Part shown: piece by piece, positions 52,841 through 61,977 of the stretch
Numbering within the stretch: the stretch's first letter is position 1
Layout of the letters: every line of letters begins with the position of its first letter
Assembly: GCF_000969645.2 (NCBI RefSeq)
Contig: NZ_CP014222.1
Coordinates: 2,669,740-2,733,739 of the forward strand
From: Janthinobacterium sp. B9-8
GTDB lineage: Bacteria; Pseudomonadota; Gammaproteobacteria; Burkholderiales; Chitinibacteraceae
Length of the DNA stretch: 64,000 nucleotides
Direction of reading: 5' to 3'
Notes under the pieces: generated by a model
The model's database searches: none
What the model saw: the letters and a program-made list of their open reading frames with translations, nothing else
Told to the model about the DNA's origin: nothing
Translations under genes and position numbers: made by a program

Positions 52841-53521
52841 TTAATCCAGCAAATCAATATAATCTTTTCGGCTAAAACCAGCCGACTTCAGCCAAGGCAT
52901 CTCTTTAGGCATGGCTTGCGGCTCCACCGTTACTCGGCTCCAGCTACCGCCGTTTTCATTGCCTGTTTCAATGATTTTAGGCAGCTGCAATTTCTCTGAC
53001 CACAGCACCATGGTATACATGCCGCCCTTGCGACTCTCTAGCCAGACTTCACCGGCAGGCGCAGGCGTGCTGCGTTTTTTCATATTTTTAAGCTGCTTGC
53101 GATCGAGCATATAGGCGGTGCTTTCCCAGCTGCCATCAAAGCCAACTTCGCGATAATCACTTTTGCTCATTTCTACAATCTGCTGCAACTTGCTCCGCAC
53201 CAGCTCAAATTTAAGCTCGCCCCTGGCATCCAGCTGGATGGATTTGGCCGCCAGTGCAAAATTCATATTATGGTTATGGCCTTCATGGCCTAGCGCTGCT
53301 TTAGTGGCTTCGGGTACGGCGTTTTTTGGCAAGACACGTTCACTCCAAACCCGCTGGCTGGTACGCAGCCATGTTTCCTGAAACCGGGTCGATTTACTCA
53401 CGCCCTCTGGCGTGACTACCCGCGTTTCATAGGTCACCAAAGCGGCAACATCGGGCGTGCTCACCGCACTGGCTAGCCCGATATATACAGCCATCATCAA
53501 AGCTGATAATAAATACTTCAT
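52841..53521 (-). CDS. Exported protein of unknown function in phosphatase operon
   Basis: The protein is 226 residues from the ATG at 53521, with AAGGAATAAATCA upstream. Signal peptide MKYLLSALMMAVYIGLASA. The body has a His-rich stretch GHEGHNHNMNF that could bind metal, and later AYMLDRKQLKNMKK and GGMYTMVLWSEKLQLPKI. No family recognised. It follows the alkaline phosphatase gene by about 60 bases, with a GCCGGC hairpin between them, so it is probably co-expressed and could act in the periplasm beside the phosphatases. Confidence 0.65.
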   Translation of the reverse strand: MKYLLSALMMAVYIGLASAVSTPDVAALVTYETRVVTPEGVSKSTRFQETWLRTSQRVWSERVLPKNAVPEATKAALGHEGHNHNMNFALAAKSIQLDARGELKFELVRSKLQQIVEMSKSDYREVGFDGSWESTAYMLDRKQLKNMKKRSTPAPAGEVWLESRKGGMYTMVLWSEKLQLPKIIETGNENGGSWSRVTVEPQAMPKEMPWLKSAGFSRKDYIDLLD

Positions 53522-53582
53522 TGATTTATTCCTTACAAAAACAAGCCGGCAATCGCCGGCCTGTTTTACCAATCAGTACGCA

Positions 53583-54980
53583 TTAAAAACCAGCAGCTTG
53601 CTTTACCAAACCAAAGACCTTGGTGTTATCCAGTGTGCCTTTAAATGTTTTAGAGCCTGCGCCCGCAGCAAACAGCATGACATCTCCACCGCCATGCGTT
53701 TCATTGCCATTGCCTACTTTCACTGCGCCTTCCTGCTGATAATCATCGTGCAAGACCTGTGATTTATCCGCATTGCCCTCAACCAGCATGGTGCGTGTTA
53801 CCGGGCGATTTGAGCTATTACCAAACACCAGCGCCGTATAGTTATTACCGTCGGCATCTTTCATTTCCTTGCCATCACGATAATTTTTTACCGTGCCCAT
53901 AATGTCGCTGCCTTTCTTGCCATAGCCATTAATAGTTAAGGTATGGTCATGATCTGCAGTCACCACAATCAGGGTGTTTTTAAGCTCTGGATCGGTTTTT
54001 CTGACTTCAGCCAGTGCGGCTTTAATCGCATCATCAAAAGCGATCGTGTCGTCCATCACCCGCTTGGCGTTATTGCCGTGCAAGGCGTGATCGATGCGGC
54101 CACCTTCTACCATCAGGAAAAATCCTTCAGGCTTTTTAGCCAGCACAGCAATCGCTTTGGTCGTCATCTCGCTGAGGCTGGGCTGATCAATTGATTTTTT
54201 TACGCGATCAAGCTCGTACTCCATATGGCTGGAAGCAAACAGACCTAATAATTTGTCTGTTTTGCTGGCATCCACATTTTTTAGCTCGCTACCCTTTTCG
54301 GCAAACACATAGCCTTTGGCTTTTAATTCAGCGATCAAATCGCGGCCATCCGTCCTTGCGCCTTTCGCACTATTTGGCAGGAAGTGCTTGCTGCCACCGC
54401 CCATCAAGACATCCAAACCAGTACCCAGCTTGGCATTAAAGCCTTTACCGCCCGGCACAGCCTGCTCGGCAATGCTGTTTTCTGCATCACGATGGCAAAT
54501 ATGCGAGAAAGTCGCCGCAGGTGTAGCGTGTGTTACCCGTGTGGTGGTCACTGCACCCACGGCCTTTCCTTTGGCTTTGGCCAGCTCCAGCAGGGTGTCT
54601 ACTGCCTTACCATTGTTGTCACCACACTGATTGCTGCCATCTTTGCCAGGCTCTTTGGCCTGTGTATCTGCGCTCATCGAGATGACTTCGTTATTCATCT
54701 TGACCCCGGTCATATAGGCGGCCATCGACGGAGCAGAATCGGTGGTTTGGGCGTCGTTAGAAAACGTTTTGATTCGTGCGGTGCGCGATCTGCCCGCATC
54801 CAGCGCTTCCATCGTTAAAGCGCCTTCTTCTTTGTATTTATAAATACGCGCAGCAGTGACTGTAGCCGGGCCCATGCCATCGCCTAAGAAGAAAATAACA
54901 TTCTTGGCTTCACCGGCTGCTTGAGCAGCCTGAGCAAAAGCGAGCATGCAAGCGCTTGCAATAAGAGTTTGTTTCATCAT
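53583..54980 (-). CDS. phoA: Alkaline phosphatase, periplasmic (copy 1)
   Basis: The protein has 465 residues with a signal peptide ending AQAA. The PhoA metal and serine motifs are complete: NVIFFLGDGMGPATVTAAR, TDSAPSMAAYMTG (nucleophile Ser), EGGRIDHALHGN, VTADHDHTL and NETHGGGDV. It hydrolyses phosphomonoesters in the periplasm. It lies 26 bases downstream of the paralogous gene at 55007-56416 and is probably expressed with it under phosphate starvation. The symbol marks the family, not a proven orthologue. Confidence 0.9.
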   Translation of the reverse strand: MMKQTLIASACMLAFAQAAQAAGEAKNVIFFLGDGMGPATVTAARIYKYKEEGALTMEALDAGRSRTARIKTFSNDAQTTDSAPSMAAYMTGVKMNNEVISMSADTQAKEPGKDGSNQCGDNNGKAVDTLLELAKAKGKAVGAVTTTRVTHATPAATFSHICHRDAENSIAEQAVPGGKGFNAKLGTGLDVLMGGGSKHFLPNSAKGARTDGRDLIAELKAKGYVFAEKGSELKNVDASKTDKLLGLFASSHMEYELDRVKKSIDQPSLSEMTTKAIAVLAKKPEGFFLMVEGGRIDHALHGNNAKRVMDDTIAFDDAIKAALAEVRKTDPELKNTLIVVTADHDHTLTINGYGKKGSDIMGTVKNYRDGKEMKDADGNNYTALVFGNSSNRPVTRTMLVEGNADKSQVLHDDYQQEGAVKVGNGNETHGGGDVMLFAAGAGSKTFKGTLDNTKVFGLVKQAAGF

Positions 54981-55006
54981 GATTTTTCCCTTGATTCTAC
55001 GGTGGC

Positions 55007-56416
55007 TTACAGGCCAACAGCGTCGCGAATGAGCTTGAACACATTGGTGTTGTCCATCACCCCGTAAAACTGATCGCTGCCCTTGCCCACGGCCCCTAGA
55101 AATACATTGGTGCCGCCGTGGGTTTCATTTCCGGCTGTAGTGCGAATCGCGGCTTCCTGATGATAGCTATTGGCAAACACCACGCTTTCATCCAGCGCTG
55201 TTTTTCTATCACCACGGCTTTCGCCATTACCAAAGCCAATAATGGTGTAAGGCATGCCGTCTGCATCAGTCGATAATTTGCCGCTAACCACATCTTTGAC
55301 TAGCCCCAATACGCCAGGATTAGTCGCAGAAGATTTACCTGTGCGCTTGGCGTAGCCGTTCAACACGAGGGTGTGATCGTGATCTGCGGTCACAACAATC
55401 AAGGTGTTTTTTAGCTCCGGATCGGTTTTCTTTATTTCAGCCAATGCCGCTTTAATGGCATCGTCAAAGGCAACGGTATCTTGTAAGGCTTTTTTGGCCG
55501 TGGTTTCGTGCAGGGCGTGATCAATGCGGCCGCCCTCTACCATCAGAAACATACCCTTATTGTTTTTCTTAAGACCCTGAATTGCTTTCACGGTCATTTC
55601 AGCCAAGCTAGGCTCTTTTGCTGCATCACGATCCAAGTCGTAGCTCATATGGCTAGAAGCAAACAATCCTACAAATTTGGCCGTTTTGCTAACATCCAGC
55701 GCATCAAATTCGGCACGCGTACCCGCAAACCCATAACCTTTCGCTTTTAATTCAGCCACTAAATCACGGCCATCGGTGCGTTTACCTTTTGCTGCTGTCG
55801 GGTAGAAAAACTGGCTGCCACCACCCAGCATCACATCCACACCATCGGCCAGTGCTGGGTTATAGCCCTTGCCGCCCGGTACAAACTGCGCAGCGATATC
55901 GTTTTCTGCATCACGGTGGCAAATATGCGCATAGGTTGCTGCAGGTGTGGCATGAGTAACGCGGGTGGTTGTGACCACGCCCGTTGCCAGGCCTGTTGCC
56001 TTAGCGATTTCTAGCAGGGTCGTCACTGACTTGCCATTATTGTCCACACAACCATTGCTGCCATCTTTGCCCGGCTCTTTGGCCTGTGTATCTGCGCTCA
56101 TCGAGATGACTTCGTTATTCATCTTGACCCCAGTCATATAGGCGGCCATCGACGGCGCAGAGTCGGTGACCTGTGCGTCATTTGAATAAGTTTTGATAAA
56201 CGCTGTTTCTGGCAGTGTATCGATGGTGAGCTCGCCATCTTCACCTACTGCATAAGTGCGTGCAGCAGTTAAAGTGGTCATCCCCATCCCATCACCCAGG
56301 AAGAAAATCACATTTTTAGGCGCTGCAGCCACTGGTGCGACCACAACCGCATTACTTGTGGTATTGCACGCAGATAAAGCGCTCGCCAACAGGCCAGCGA
56401 TAAGAATAATTTTCAT
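55007..56416 (-). CDS. phoA: Alkaline phosphatase, lipoprotein form (copy 2)
   Basis: The protein has 469 residues. The N-terminus MKIILIAGLLASALSACN carries the lipobox LSAC, so unlike its neighbour it is probably membrane-anchored. It has the same catalytic motifs: VIFFLGDGMGMTTL, TDSAPSMAAYMTG, GGRIDHALHE, VTADHDHTLVL and NETHGGTNVF. A stretch of roughly 105 bases around the nucleophile is almost identical at DNA level to the downstream copy (56,060-56,165 against 54,636-54,745), while other parts differ, which suggests recent gene conversion. Confidence 0.9.
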   Translation of the reverse strand: MKIILIAGLLASALSACNTTSNAVVVAPVAAAPKNVIFFLGDGMGMTTLTAARTYAVGEDGELTIDTLPETAFIKTYSNDAQVTDSAPSMAAYMTGVKMNNEVISMSADTQAKEPGKDGSNGCVDNNGKSVTTLLEIAKATGLATGVVTTTRVTHATPAATYAHICHRDAENDIAAQFVPGGKGYNPALADGVDVMLGGGSQFFYPTAAKGKRTDGRDLVAELKAKGYGFAGTRAEFDALDVSKTAKFVGLFASSHMSYDLDRDAAKEPSLAEMTVKAIQGLKKNNKGMFLMVEGGRIDHALHETTAKKALQDTVAFDDAIKAALAEIKKTDPELKNTLIVVTADHDHTLVLNGYAKRTGKSSATNPGVLGLVKDVVSGKLSTDADGMPYTIIGFGNGESRGDRKTALDESVVFANSYHQEAAIRTTAGNETHGGTNVFLGAVGKGSDQFYGVMDNTNVFKLIRDAVGL

Positions 56417-56458
56417 TTACATCTCCCTAAGAGGAAGAATGCACGATAGATGAGTTAC

Positions 56459-56475
56459 TTTACATTTAGGTTACA
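56459..56475 (-). promoter_or_regulatory. Possible Pho-box-like direct repeats
   Basis: On the minus strand TGTAAC and TGTAAA are repeated at an 11-base interval upstream of the phosphatase start, with a nearby TTGTCATAA. The 11-base period fits PhoB half-sites, but the match to consensus is weak. Confidence 0.3.
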
Positions 56476-56642
56476 TATAAGCTAATTATTTATGACAAGC
56501 GCAACTCTGTTTTAATAAAACTCATCAAAAAAAAATAAAACGCTAAAAAACGAAATAAATTGGCATAAATTAAAGCAGCTCATATCAGCCTACTTGGGCC
56601 ACAGATATTTAAAATGGCAGCACGGCTTTACCCCAACGCAAA

Positions 56643-56666
56643 AAAAGCGAGCCTAAGCTCGCTTTT
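56643..56666. terminator. Terminator of slyD
   Basis: AAAAGCGAGC and GCTCGCTTTT pair around CTAA, with A and T tails. It acts on the minus strand after the slyD stop and may work both ways. Confidence 0.8.
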
Positions 56667-56688
56667 CTTCAATCAAACCCTAATCATC

Positions 56689-57168
56689 TTAGTGATCGTG
56701 GCCGTGCTCACCGTGTACATGGCCGTGTTCAAGCTCTTCTTCACTTGCTTCACGAACCGCAGCAACAGTACCCACAAAGCGAATAGTCATACCCGCGAAT
56801 GGATGGTTTGCATCCACTACAACGCGGTTGCCTTCGATTTCAGTCACGCGGAATAACAATACTTCGCCGGTTTCAGGATCATCGGCTTCGAACATCATGC
56901 CGGCTTCAACTTCCATCGGGAATGAAGATTTTTCTTCTTCACGAACTAAATCTGCATCGTGTTCACCGAAAGCGTCTTCTGCTTCCATTGTCACATCAAT
57001 GCTGTCGCCAACATTTTTGCCTTCCAGTGCTTCTTCAACCAAAGGAAGAACATTGTCATAACCGCCGTGCAGATATTCAATCGGCTCTTCGGTTTTGTCG
57101 ATTTGTTTGCCAGTGGCATCGAACATTTCATAATTTAAAGTTACAACGGTATTTTTTGCAATTTGCAT
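56689..57168 (-). CDS. slyD: SlyD, FKBP-type prolyl isomerase with metal-binding tail
   Basis: The protein has 159 residues. It has FKBP domain ends MQIAKNTVVTLNYEMFDATG and EEPIEYLHGG, with an inserted IF chaperone domain (about 70-125). The His-rich tail GHVHGEHGHDH binds nickel or zinc in SlyD proteins. It assists folding in the cytoplasm and metal insertion. Four bases separate it from the peroxiredoxin gene upstream. Confidence 0.92.
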   Translation of the reverse strand: MQIAKNTVVTLNYEMFDATGKQIDKTEEPIEYLHGGYDNVLPLVEEALEGKNVGDSIDVTMEAEDAFGEHDADLVREEEKSSFPMEVEAGMMFEADDPETGEVLLFRVTEIEGNRVVVDANHPFAGMTIRFVGTVAAVREASEEELEHGHVHGEHGHDH

Positions 57169-57172
57169 GGGT

Positions 57173-57640
57173 TCACCCTAGCTGTTTCACGAGTTTAAGA
57201 ATTTCCGCCGCATGGCCCTTGGGGACAACGTGATAAAACGCATGGCGGATCACGCCGTCCTTATCGATTACAAACGTGGAACGGTCTATGCCGTATCTTA
57301 CCACGCCATGTGCCTCCCACTCATGTAGAGCGTAATAGAGCCGGCTTACTTCGCCTGTTGGATCGGCTAATAAATCGAATTCTATCCCCTGCTCGTCTTG
57401 AAATTGCTCGTGTGACAAGCAATCATCCATGCTAACGCCAAGGATAACTGTGTCATATTGCCGAAATGCTGCGCAGCGATCACTAAACTCAACCGCCTCG
57501 GTAATACCACCGGGCGTGTGATCTTTATTAAAGAAATACAACACCACATGAGACTTCCCACGCAGCTGCGCCAATTGCACATCATCCATTTGAGCATCAG
57601 ACAAAATAAAATCAGGCGCAATATCTCCAACGTTCAGCAT
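57173..57640 (-). CDS. Bcp/PrxQ-like peroxiredoxin lacking the usual peroxidatic Cys
   Basis: The protein has 155 residues and the thioredoxin-like AhpC/Bcp fold: VGDIAPDFILSDAQ, VVLYFFNKDHTPGGITEAVE, DTVILGVSMDD. In the family the fourth residue of the loop reads TPGC(T/S); here it is TPGGIT, so the peroxidatic Cys is replaced by Gly. Cys residues remain further on (SDRCAAF and DDCLSH). The DNA reads GGTATT with no frameshift around it. The protein could use a different Cys, have another role, or be an inactive relative. It is likely co-transcribed with slyD. Confidence 0.8.
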   Translation of the reverse strand: MLNVGDIAPDFILSDAQMDDVQLAQLRGKSHVVLYFFNKDHTPGGITEAVEFSDRCAAFRQYDTVILGVSMDDCLSHEQFQDEQGIEFDLLADPTGEVSRLYYALHEWEAHGVVRYGIDRSTFVIDKDGVIRHAFYHVVPKGHAAEILKLVKQLG

Positions 57641-57691
57641 GTGTTCTCCATGCGATAATTGTTGTAATCCATTTTGTTATAGAGCAAAAAC

Positions 57692-58801
57692 ATGCAACTT
57701 TTAGGCGGACTCAGTCCGGAAGAATTTTTAAAAGAATACTGGCAAAAAAAACCATTACTGATCCGCAATGCCTGGAGCAACTTTCCCGAGCTGATCGATT
57801 ACGCACGTCTGGCCGAGCTGGCCCAACACGAGGATGTGGAGTCCAAGCTCATTGAGTATAAAGGCGGCCGCTGGAAAGCCGAATCCGGCCCTTTCCGCCC
57901 ATCACGCTTTGCCCGCCTTGCCGAAACCGACTGGACCATCTTAGTTGGCAACGTCAATCATTTAGTCCCACATATTGCAGATCTGCTCTATCAATTTAAT
58001 TTCCTGCCTTACACAAGGCTGGATGATTTAATGATCTCTTACGCACCACCAGGTGGCAGCGTAGGCCCGCACTATGATTCTTACGATGTGTTTTTATTGC
58101 AAGTTGGTGGAAAGAAACGCTGGCAAATCTCGAGCGACGACGCGAGCGGCTTTATTGAAGACGCACCAATTCGGGTATTAAAAGAGTTTCATCCAGAGCA
58201 AGAATGGGTGCTGGAGCACGGCGATATGCTGTATCTGCCGCCGATGTACGCCCATCATGGCGTAGCGCTTGAGCCAGGCATGACCTATTCAATAGGCTTT
58301 AGAGCACCAAAAACACAGGAAATCGCCGGTAAGTTTTTAGAATTCTTGCAAGACGAGCTGTGCCTTGAGGGTATGTATAGTGACCCACAGCGCCAGCCCA
58401 CCGCTAGGCCCGCCGAAATTGACAGCGAATTTGTCGAACAAATCGGCGAAATGCTGAAAAACATCACCTGGAACGATGAAACCATCCGCCGCTTTGTCGG
58501 CAGTTATTTCACCGAACCTAAGCCCCATGTATTTTATAATCAGCCTAATGAGCCACTTGATTTTGATGATTTTGCGGCAGAAATCGCCAAAGGCGGCATT
58601 ATGATCGATGCCAAAGCGCTGATGCTGTACGAAGCTGATCGTGTTTACGCCAATGGCGAAGCGCTTGAATTTGAGCCAGAAGCGCTACCTTGGCTACAAA
58701 AACTAGCCGACCAGCGCAAGCTGCCAGCCGCAGATTACCCGGAAGGCCTGATTACTATTCTTTATGAATGCTACGAATATGGCTATTTACAGCTCTCCTG
58801 A
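57692..58801 (+). CDS. RoxA/YcfD-like ribosomal oxygenase (cupin)
   Basis: The protein has 369 residues. The JmjC-type Fe(II)/2-oxoglutarate site is present: GSVGPHYDSYDVFLLQ supplies His and Asp, and YAHHGVALEPG supplies the distal His. IGFRAPKTQEIAGKFL begins the dimerisation and winged-helix part. E. coli YcfD hydroxylates an arginine of ribosomal protein L16 (373 residues there), which fits this length. Its 3' end overlaps the next gene. Confidence 0.9.
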   Translation: MQLLGGLSPEEFLKEYWQKKPLLIRNAWSNFPELIDYARLAELAQHEDVESKLIEYKGGRWKAESGPFRPSRFARLAETDWTILVGNVNHLVPHIADLLYQFNFLPYTRLDDLMISYAPPGGSVGPHYDSYDVFLLQVGGKKRWQISSDDASGFIEDAPIRVLKEFHPEQEWVLEHGDMLYLPPMYAHHGVALEPGMTYSIGFRAPKTQEIAGKFLEFLQDELCLEGMYSDPQRQPTARPAEIDSEFVEQIGEMLKNITWNDETIRRFVGSYFTEPKPHVFYNQPNEPLDFDDFAAEIAKGGIMIDAKALMLYEADRVYANGEALEFEPEALPWLQKLADQRKLPAADYPEGLITILYECYEYGYLQLS

Positions 58802-59270
58802 AGCACAAACTTTTGACGCCTACGCGGCTTATCCGCAAGCCGTGGCGCAAATCATGGGCTCGGCGCAACAAGAATTGCTCCTTTGCGAACGCAACTTTTC
58901 ACACTGTGATCTGGGCAGCCGAGCTATTTTTGATGCCTTATGGGCGTTTTTTACGGCCACTCCTCCGGGGTATTTGCGCCTGATTTGCTTTGATATTCAC
59001 TACCTTAGCCAGCGCTGTCCGCAATTTTTACAATTGACAGAAAGGTTCCCGCAAAGAATTGAGTTACGGCTTGCACATGAATCTTGTTCTAACTGGCAAC
59101 AAGGCTTTATTCTTGCCGATAAAACATGTTTGTTACATCGCTATCATTTTGATTGGCCAAGAGGCGAAATAACCACTGATTCACGCATTGTTGCGATGAT
59201 GCAACAGCAATTTAATGCCCTTTGGGAGCAATCCAGCCCAAGCAATGAATGGCAGCGCTTATATTTATAG
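58779..59270 (+). CDS. Conserved protein of unknown function (DUF7931-like)
   Basis: The protein has about 163 residues from the ATG at 58779, inside the end of the upstream gene. The sequence has CERNFSHCDLGSRAIFDALW, LICFDIHYLSQRCPQFLQL and ILADKTCLLHRYHFDWPRG. It is soluble and rich in aromatic residues. I associate it weakly with the DUF7931 family, which resembles phospholipase-D-like nucleotide-binding folds. The overlap with the hydroxylase gene suggests co-translation. Confidence 0.6.
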   Translation: MAIYSSPEAQTFDAYAAYPQAVAQIMGSAQQELLLCERNFSHCDLGSRAIFDALWAFFTATPPGYLRLICFDIHYLSQRCPQFLQLTERFPQRIELRLAHESCSNWQQGFILADKTCLLHRYHFDWPRGEITTDSRIVAMMQQQFNALWEQSSPSNEWQRLYL

Positions 59271-59481
59271 ACATTTAACATGTTGTTACATGGCGTTGCA
59301 GAATTCTTGCCTAAATAGCGGTATTCATAATGTGTTGGACTGTTCTTTCAAATAAAACGTGATATTATTTGCGCTGTCGGTCGGTCACTGAATGATTGCA
59401 GTTTTTCAGCATCGATCCACGGTTGATTGCACCTATTTAATTTCGTTTGTCCCATTCGTCTCTGTCAAAGGTAAGTTCATA

Positions 59482-59676
59482 ATGAAAAAGTCCCTGCTAG
59501 TTGCTGCTCTGATCGCTGTTGCTCTGTCCGCTTGCGGCAAAACTGAAGCTCCTGTTGAAGCAGCTTCTGCTGTTGTTGAAGCAGCATCAGCTGTTGTTGA
59601 AGCAGCTTCTGCTGTTGTTGAAGCAGCTCCAGTTGCTTCCGAAGCTGCTGCTTCCGAAGCTTCTGCTGCTAAGTAA
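59482..59676 (+). CDS. Small Ala/Val-rich lipoprotein with 7-residue repeats
   Basis: The protein is 64 residues from the ATG at 59482 with AAAGGTAAG upstream. Lipoprotein signal MKKSLLVAALIAVALSAC. The mature part is four copies of VEAASAV-like heptads encoded by 21-base repeats at 59,554-59,637, then an Ala/Glu/Ser-rich tail. The repeat can gain or lose units without breaking the frame. It is likely an abundant outer-membrane or inner-membrane lipoprotein of unknown role. It has its own strong terminator. Confidence 0.8.
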   Translation: MKKSLLVAALIAVALSACGKTEAPVEAASAVVEAASAVVEAASAVVEAAPVASEAAASEASAAK

Positions 59677-59699
59677 TTTGCAGGCAGTACCGCTTTAAA

Positions 59700-59725
59700 A
59701 AAAGCCGACCGCAAGGTCGGCTTTT
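59700..59725 (+). terminator. Intrinsic terminator of the small lipoprotein gene
   Basis: AAAAGCCGACC and GGTCGGCTTTT pair around a GCAA loop, then TGTTTTTC. Confidence 0.85.
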
Positions 59726-59921
59726 TGTTTTTCTAAATCAAACAATTCAAAAGTCATATAAAAAATATCAATTGCAAAGAATGACAAGCAGATTACATGC
59801 GCTTAATTAAATTAACTATACCTTTATAATCAATGCTTAAAGCAGATTCAGCAGCTGCAATTATGGCTATTCAATAAAAAATAAAAACCACTATTCTGAT
59901 CGATTAATTCGAGATCATTCC

Positions 59922-61229
59922 ATGCAGATTATTGCTCCGCGCTGGCTTATTCCAATCGAACCTCATGCTACTGTGCTCATTGATCATGCCGTTATTACTG
60001 ATCATGAACGCATTGTGCAAATTATGCCGCTCAGTGCCGCACGTACCGCTTACCCTAGCGCCAAAGAAACCTTACTCGCAGAACATGCGCTACTCCCCGG
60101 TCTAATTAATACCCACACCCATTCGGCCATGAGCTTATTACGCGGCTATGCTGATGATCTAGCGCTTATGACTTGGCTGCACCAGCATATCTGGCCCACC
60201 GAAACGGCCCATGTTTCTGATGATTTTGTTTTTGATGGCACCACGCTCGCCATTATGGAAATGATTGCTGGCGGCACTACCTGCGCCAATGATATGTATT
60301 TTGAGCACAGCGCCGTGGCCTGCGCCGCTATTTCTAGCGGATTTCGGATGGGCATTGGTTGCAGCATTTTAGAATTTCCCACGCCCTTCGCCTCTGATGC
60401 GGATGGCTATATCAAAAAAGCGCTCTCCTCACGCGCCGAATTTAATGGCGAGCCATTAGTGCATTTCACCCTCGCCCCCCATGCTCCCTATACGGTAAGC
60501 GACAGCACTTTTCGCCGAGTCATTACTCTAGCCGATGAGCTTGACCTAGGCTTGCATTGCCATATCCATGAAACGCAGGATGAAATCAAAAATAGCCTGA
60601 AACAATACGGGGTGCGCCCGCTGGAGCGACTCGCTGCGCTGGGTTTTTTAGGATCGAATTTAGTTGCGGCACACATGGTGCACACCAGCGATACAGAGAT
60701 CGCCCTACTTGCTAAGCACGGCGTAAATATTGCACATAATCCGGCCAGTAATTTAAAGCTCGCCTCCGGCATTGCCCGTATTCATGCCATGCAGCAAGCA
60801 GGTATCAATGTAAGCATTGGCACCGATGGTGCAGCCAGTAATAATAAAATCGATCTGTTTGCCGAAATGCGCCTTGCCGCTTTGCTTGCCAAAGCCCAAG
60901 CCAATAATGCCGAAGCCATCCCCGCTTGGCAGGCTTTAGAAATGGCCACCATAAACGCTGCCAAAGCCATGCGCCTCGATGATAAAATAGGCAGCATTAA
61001 AGTAGGCAAACAAGCAGATTTGATCGCCGTTGATCTCTCTGCTGCTGCGACCCAGCCTTGCTACGACCCCATTTCACAACTTGTCTATGCAGCGGATCGC
61101 TCGCAAGTTAGCCATGCATGGATTGCCGGGCGCTGCGTTTATCAAGCCGGGCAACACCTCAGCTTAAACGCTGGCGAAACGCTAAACCGCGCTCGCCGCT
61201 GGCAACAACGCATCAAAAAGGAAGCCTGA
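59922..61229 (+). CDS. mtaD: 5-methylthioadenosine/S-adenosylhomocysteine deaminase (MtaD type)
   Basis: The protein has 435 residues. The amidohydrolase (TRZ/ATZ) zinc site is complete: GLINTHTHSAMSLLRG, HCHIHETQDEI, AAHMVHTSD, and IGTDGAASNN. HNPASNLKLASG is typical of the MtaD/SAH deaminase group. It deaminates thio-adenosine compounds in salvage, and removal of SAH products fits the methyltransferase encoded next. The stop overlaps the ubiG start by one base. Confidence 0.85.
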   Translation: MQIIAPRWLIPIEPHATVLIDHAVITDHERIVQIMPLSAARTAYPSAKETLLAEHALLPGLINTHTHSAMSLLRGYADDLALMTWLHQHIWPTETAHVSDDFVFDGTTLAIMEMIAGGTTCANDMYFEHSAVACAAISSGFRMGIGCSILEFPTPFASDADGYIKKALSSRAEFNGEPLVHFTLAPHAPYTVSDSTFRRVITLADELDLGLHCHIHETQDEIKNSLKQYGVRPLERLAALGFLGSNLVAAHMVHTSDTEIALLAKHGVNIAHNPASNLKLASGIARIHAMQQAGINVSIGTDGAASNNKIDLFAEMRLAALLAKAQANNAEAIPAWQALEMATINAAKAMRLDDKIGSIKVGKQADLIAVDLSAAATQPCYDPISQLVYAADRSQVSHAWIAGRCVYQAGQHLSLNAGETLNRARRWQQRIKKEA

Positions 61230-61939
61230 TGACTGAAGCAAATATCAATGTTGACCCTTCCGAGATCGCCAAATTCTCTGCCCTCGCTCATAAATGGTGG
61301 GATACCGAGAGCGAATTCAAGCCTCTGCACGAGATCAACCCGCTGCGCATCGATTTTATGCAAAAGCACGTTGAGCTGGCTGGCAAAAAAATCCTCGATA
61401 TAGGCTGCGGCGGCGGCATTCTGGCCGAAGGCCTAGCCCGCCAGGGGGCGAATGTCACTGGCATTGATCTGGCAGAAAAATCACTTAAAGTTGCCAAACT
61501 GCATTTATTTGAATCAAAACTCGAAGTCGATTACCGCTGCGTGCCAGTGGAGCAGCTCGCCACGGAAGAACCAGAAAGTTACGACATCGTGACCTGCATG
61601 GAAATGCTGGAACATGTGCCGAGCCCAGCCAGCGTAGTAGCAGCCTGCGCCCGCCTCGTCAAACCCGGCGGCTGGGTGTTCTTTTCTACCCTAAACCGCA
61701 ATGCCAAAAGCTATATGCTGGCCGTGGTGGGCGCTGAATACGTCTTAGGCATGCTGCCGCGCGGCACGCACGACTACGCCAAATTTATCAAGCCGTCCGA
61801 GCTGGCCCGCATGACCCGAAACGCAGAAATCGAAACCGTATCGCTCAGCGGCCTAAGCTATAACCCGCTCACCAAAATCTATAAGCTCGATGACGATGCT
61901 GCCGTGAACTACCTGATTGCCACAAGGAAAGCCCCTTAA
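61229..61939 (+). CDS. ubiG: UbiG, ubiquinone O-methyltransferase
   Basis: The protein has 236 residues from the ATG at 61229, with AAAAAGGAAGC upstream. FSALAHKWWDTESEFKPLHE is the UbiG-specific N-terminus. The SAM-binding loop is LDIGCGGGILAEGLA, followed by TCMEMLEHVP and STLNRNAKSYM. It makes both O-methylations of ubiquinone synthesis. The operon order mtaD-ubiG-gph recurs in Gammaproteobacteria and Betaproteobacteria. Confidence 0.95.
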   Translation: MTEANINVDPSEIAKFSALAHKWWDTESEFKPLHEINPLRIDFMQKHVELAGKKILDIGCGGGILAEGLARQGANVTGIDLAEKSLKVAKLHLFESKLEVDYRCVPVEQLATEEPESYDIVTCMEMLEHVPSPASVVAACARLVKPGGWVFFSTLNRNAKSYMLAVVGAEYVLGMLPRGTHDYAKFIKPSELARMTRNAEIETVSLSGLSYNPLTKIYKLDDDAAVNYLIATRKAP

Positions 61940-61977
61940 ATCAAGCAAATCCATTTAAACCCCACAAGGAAAACTCC

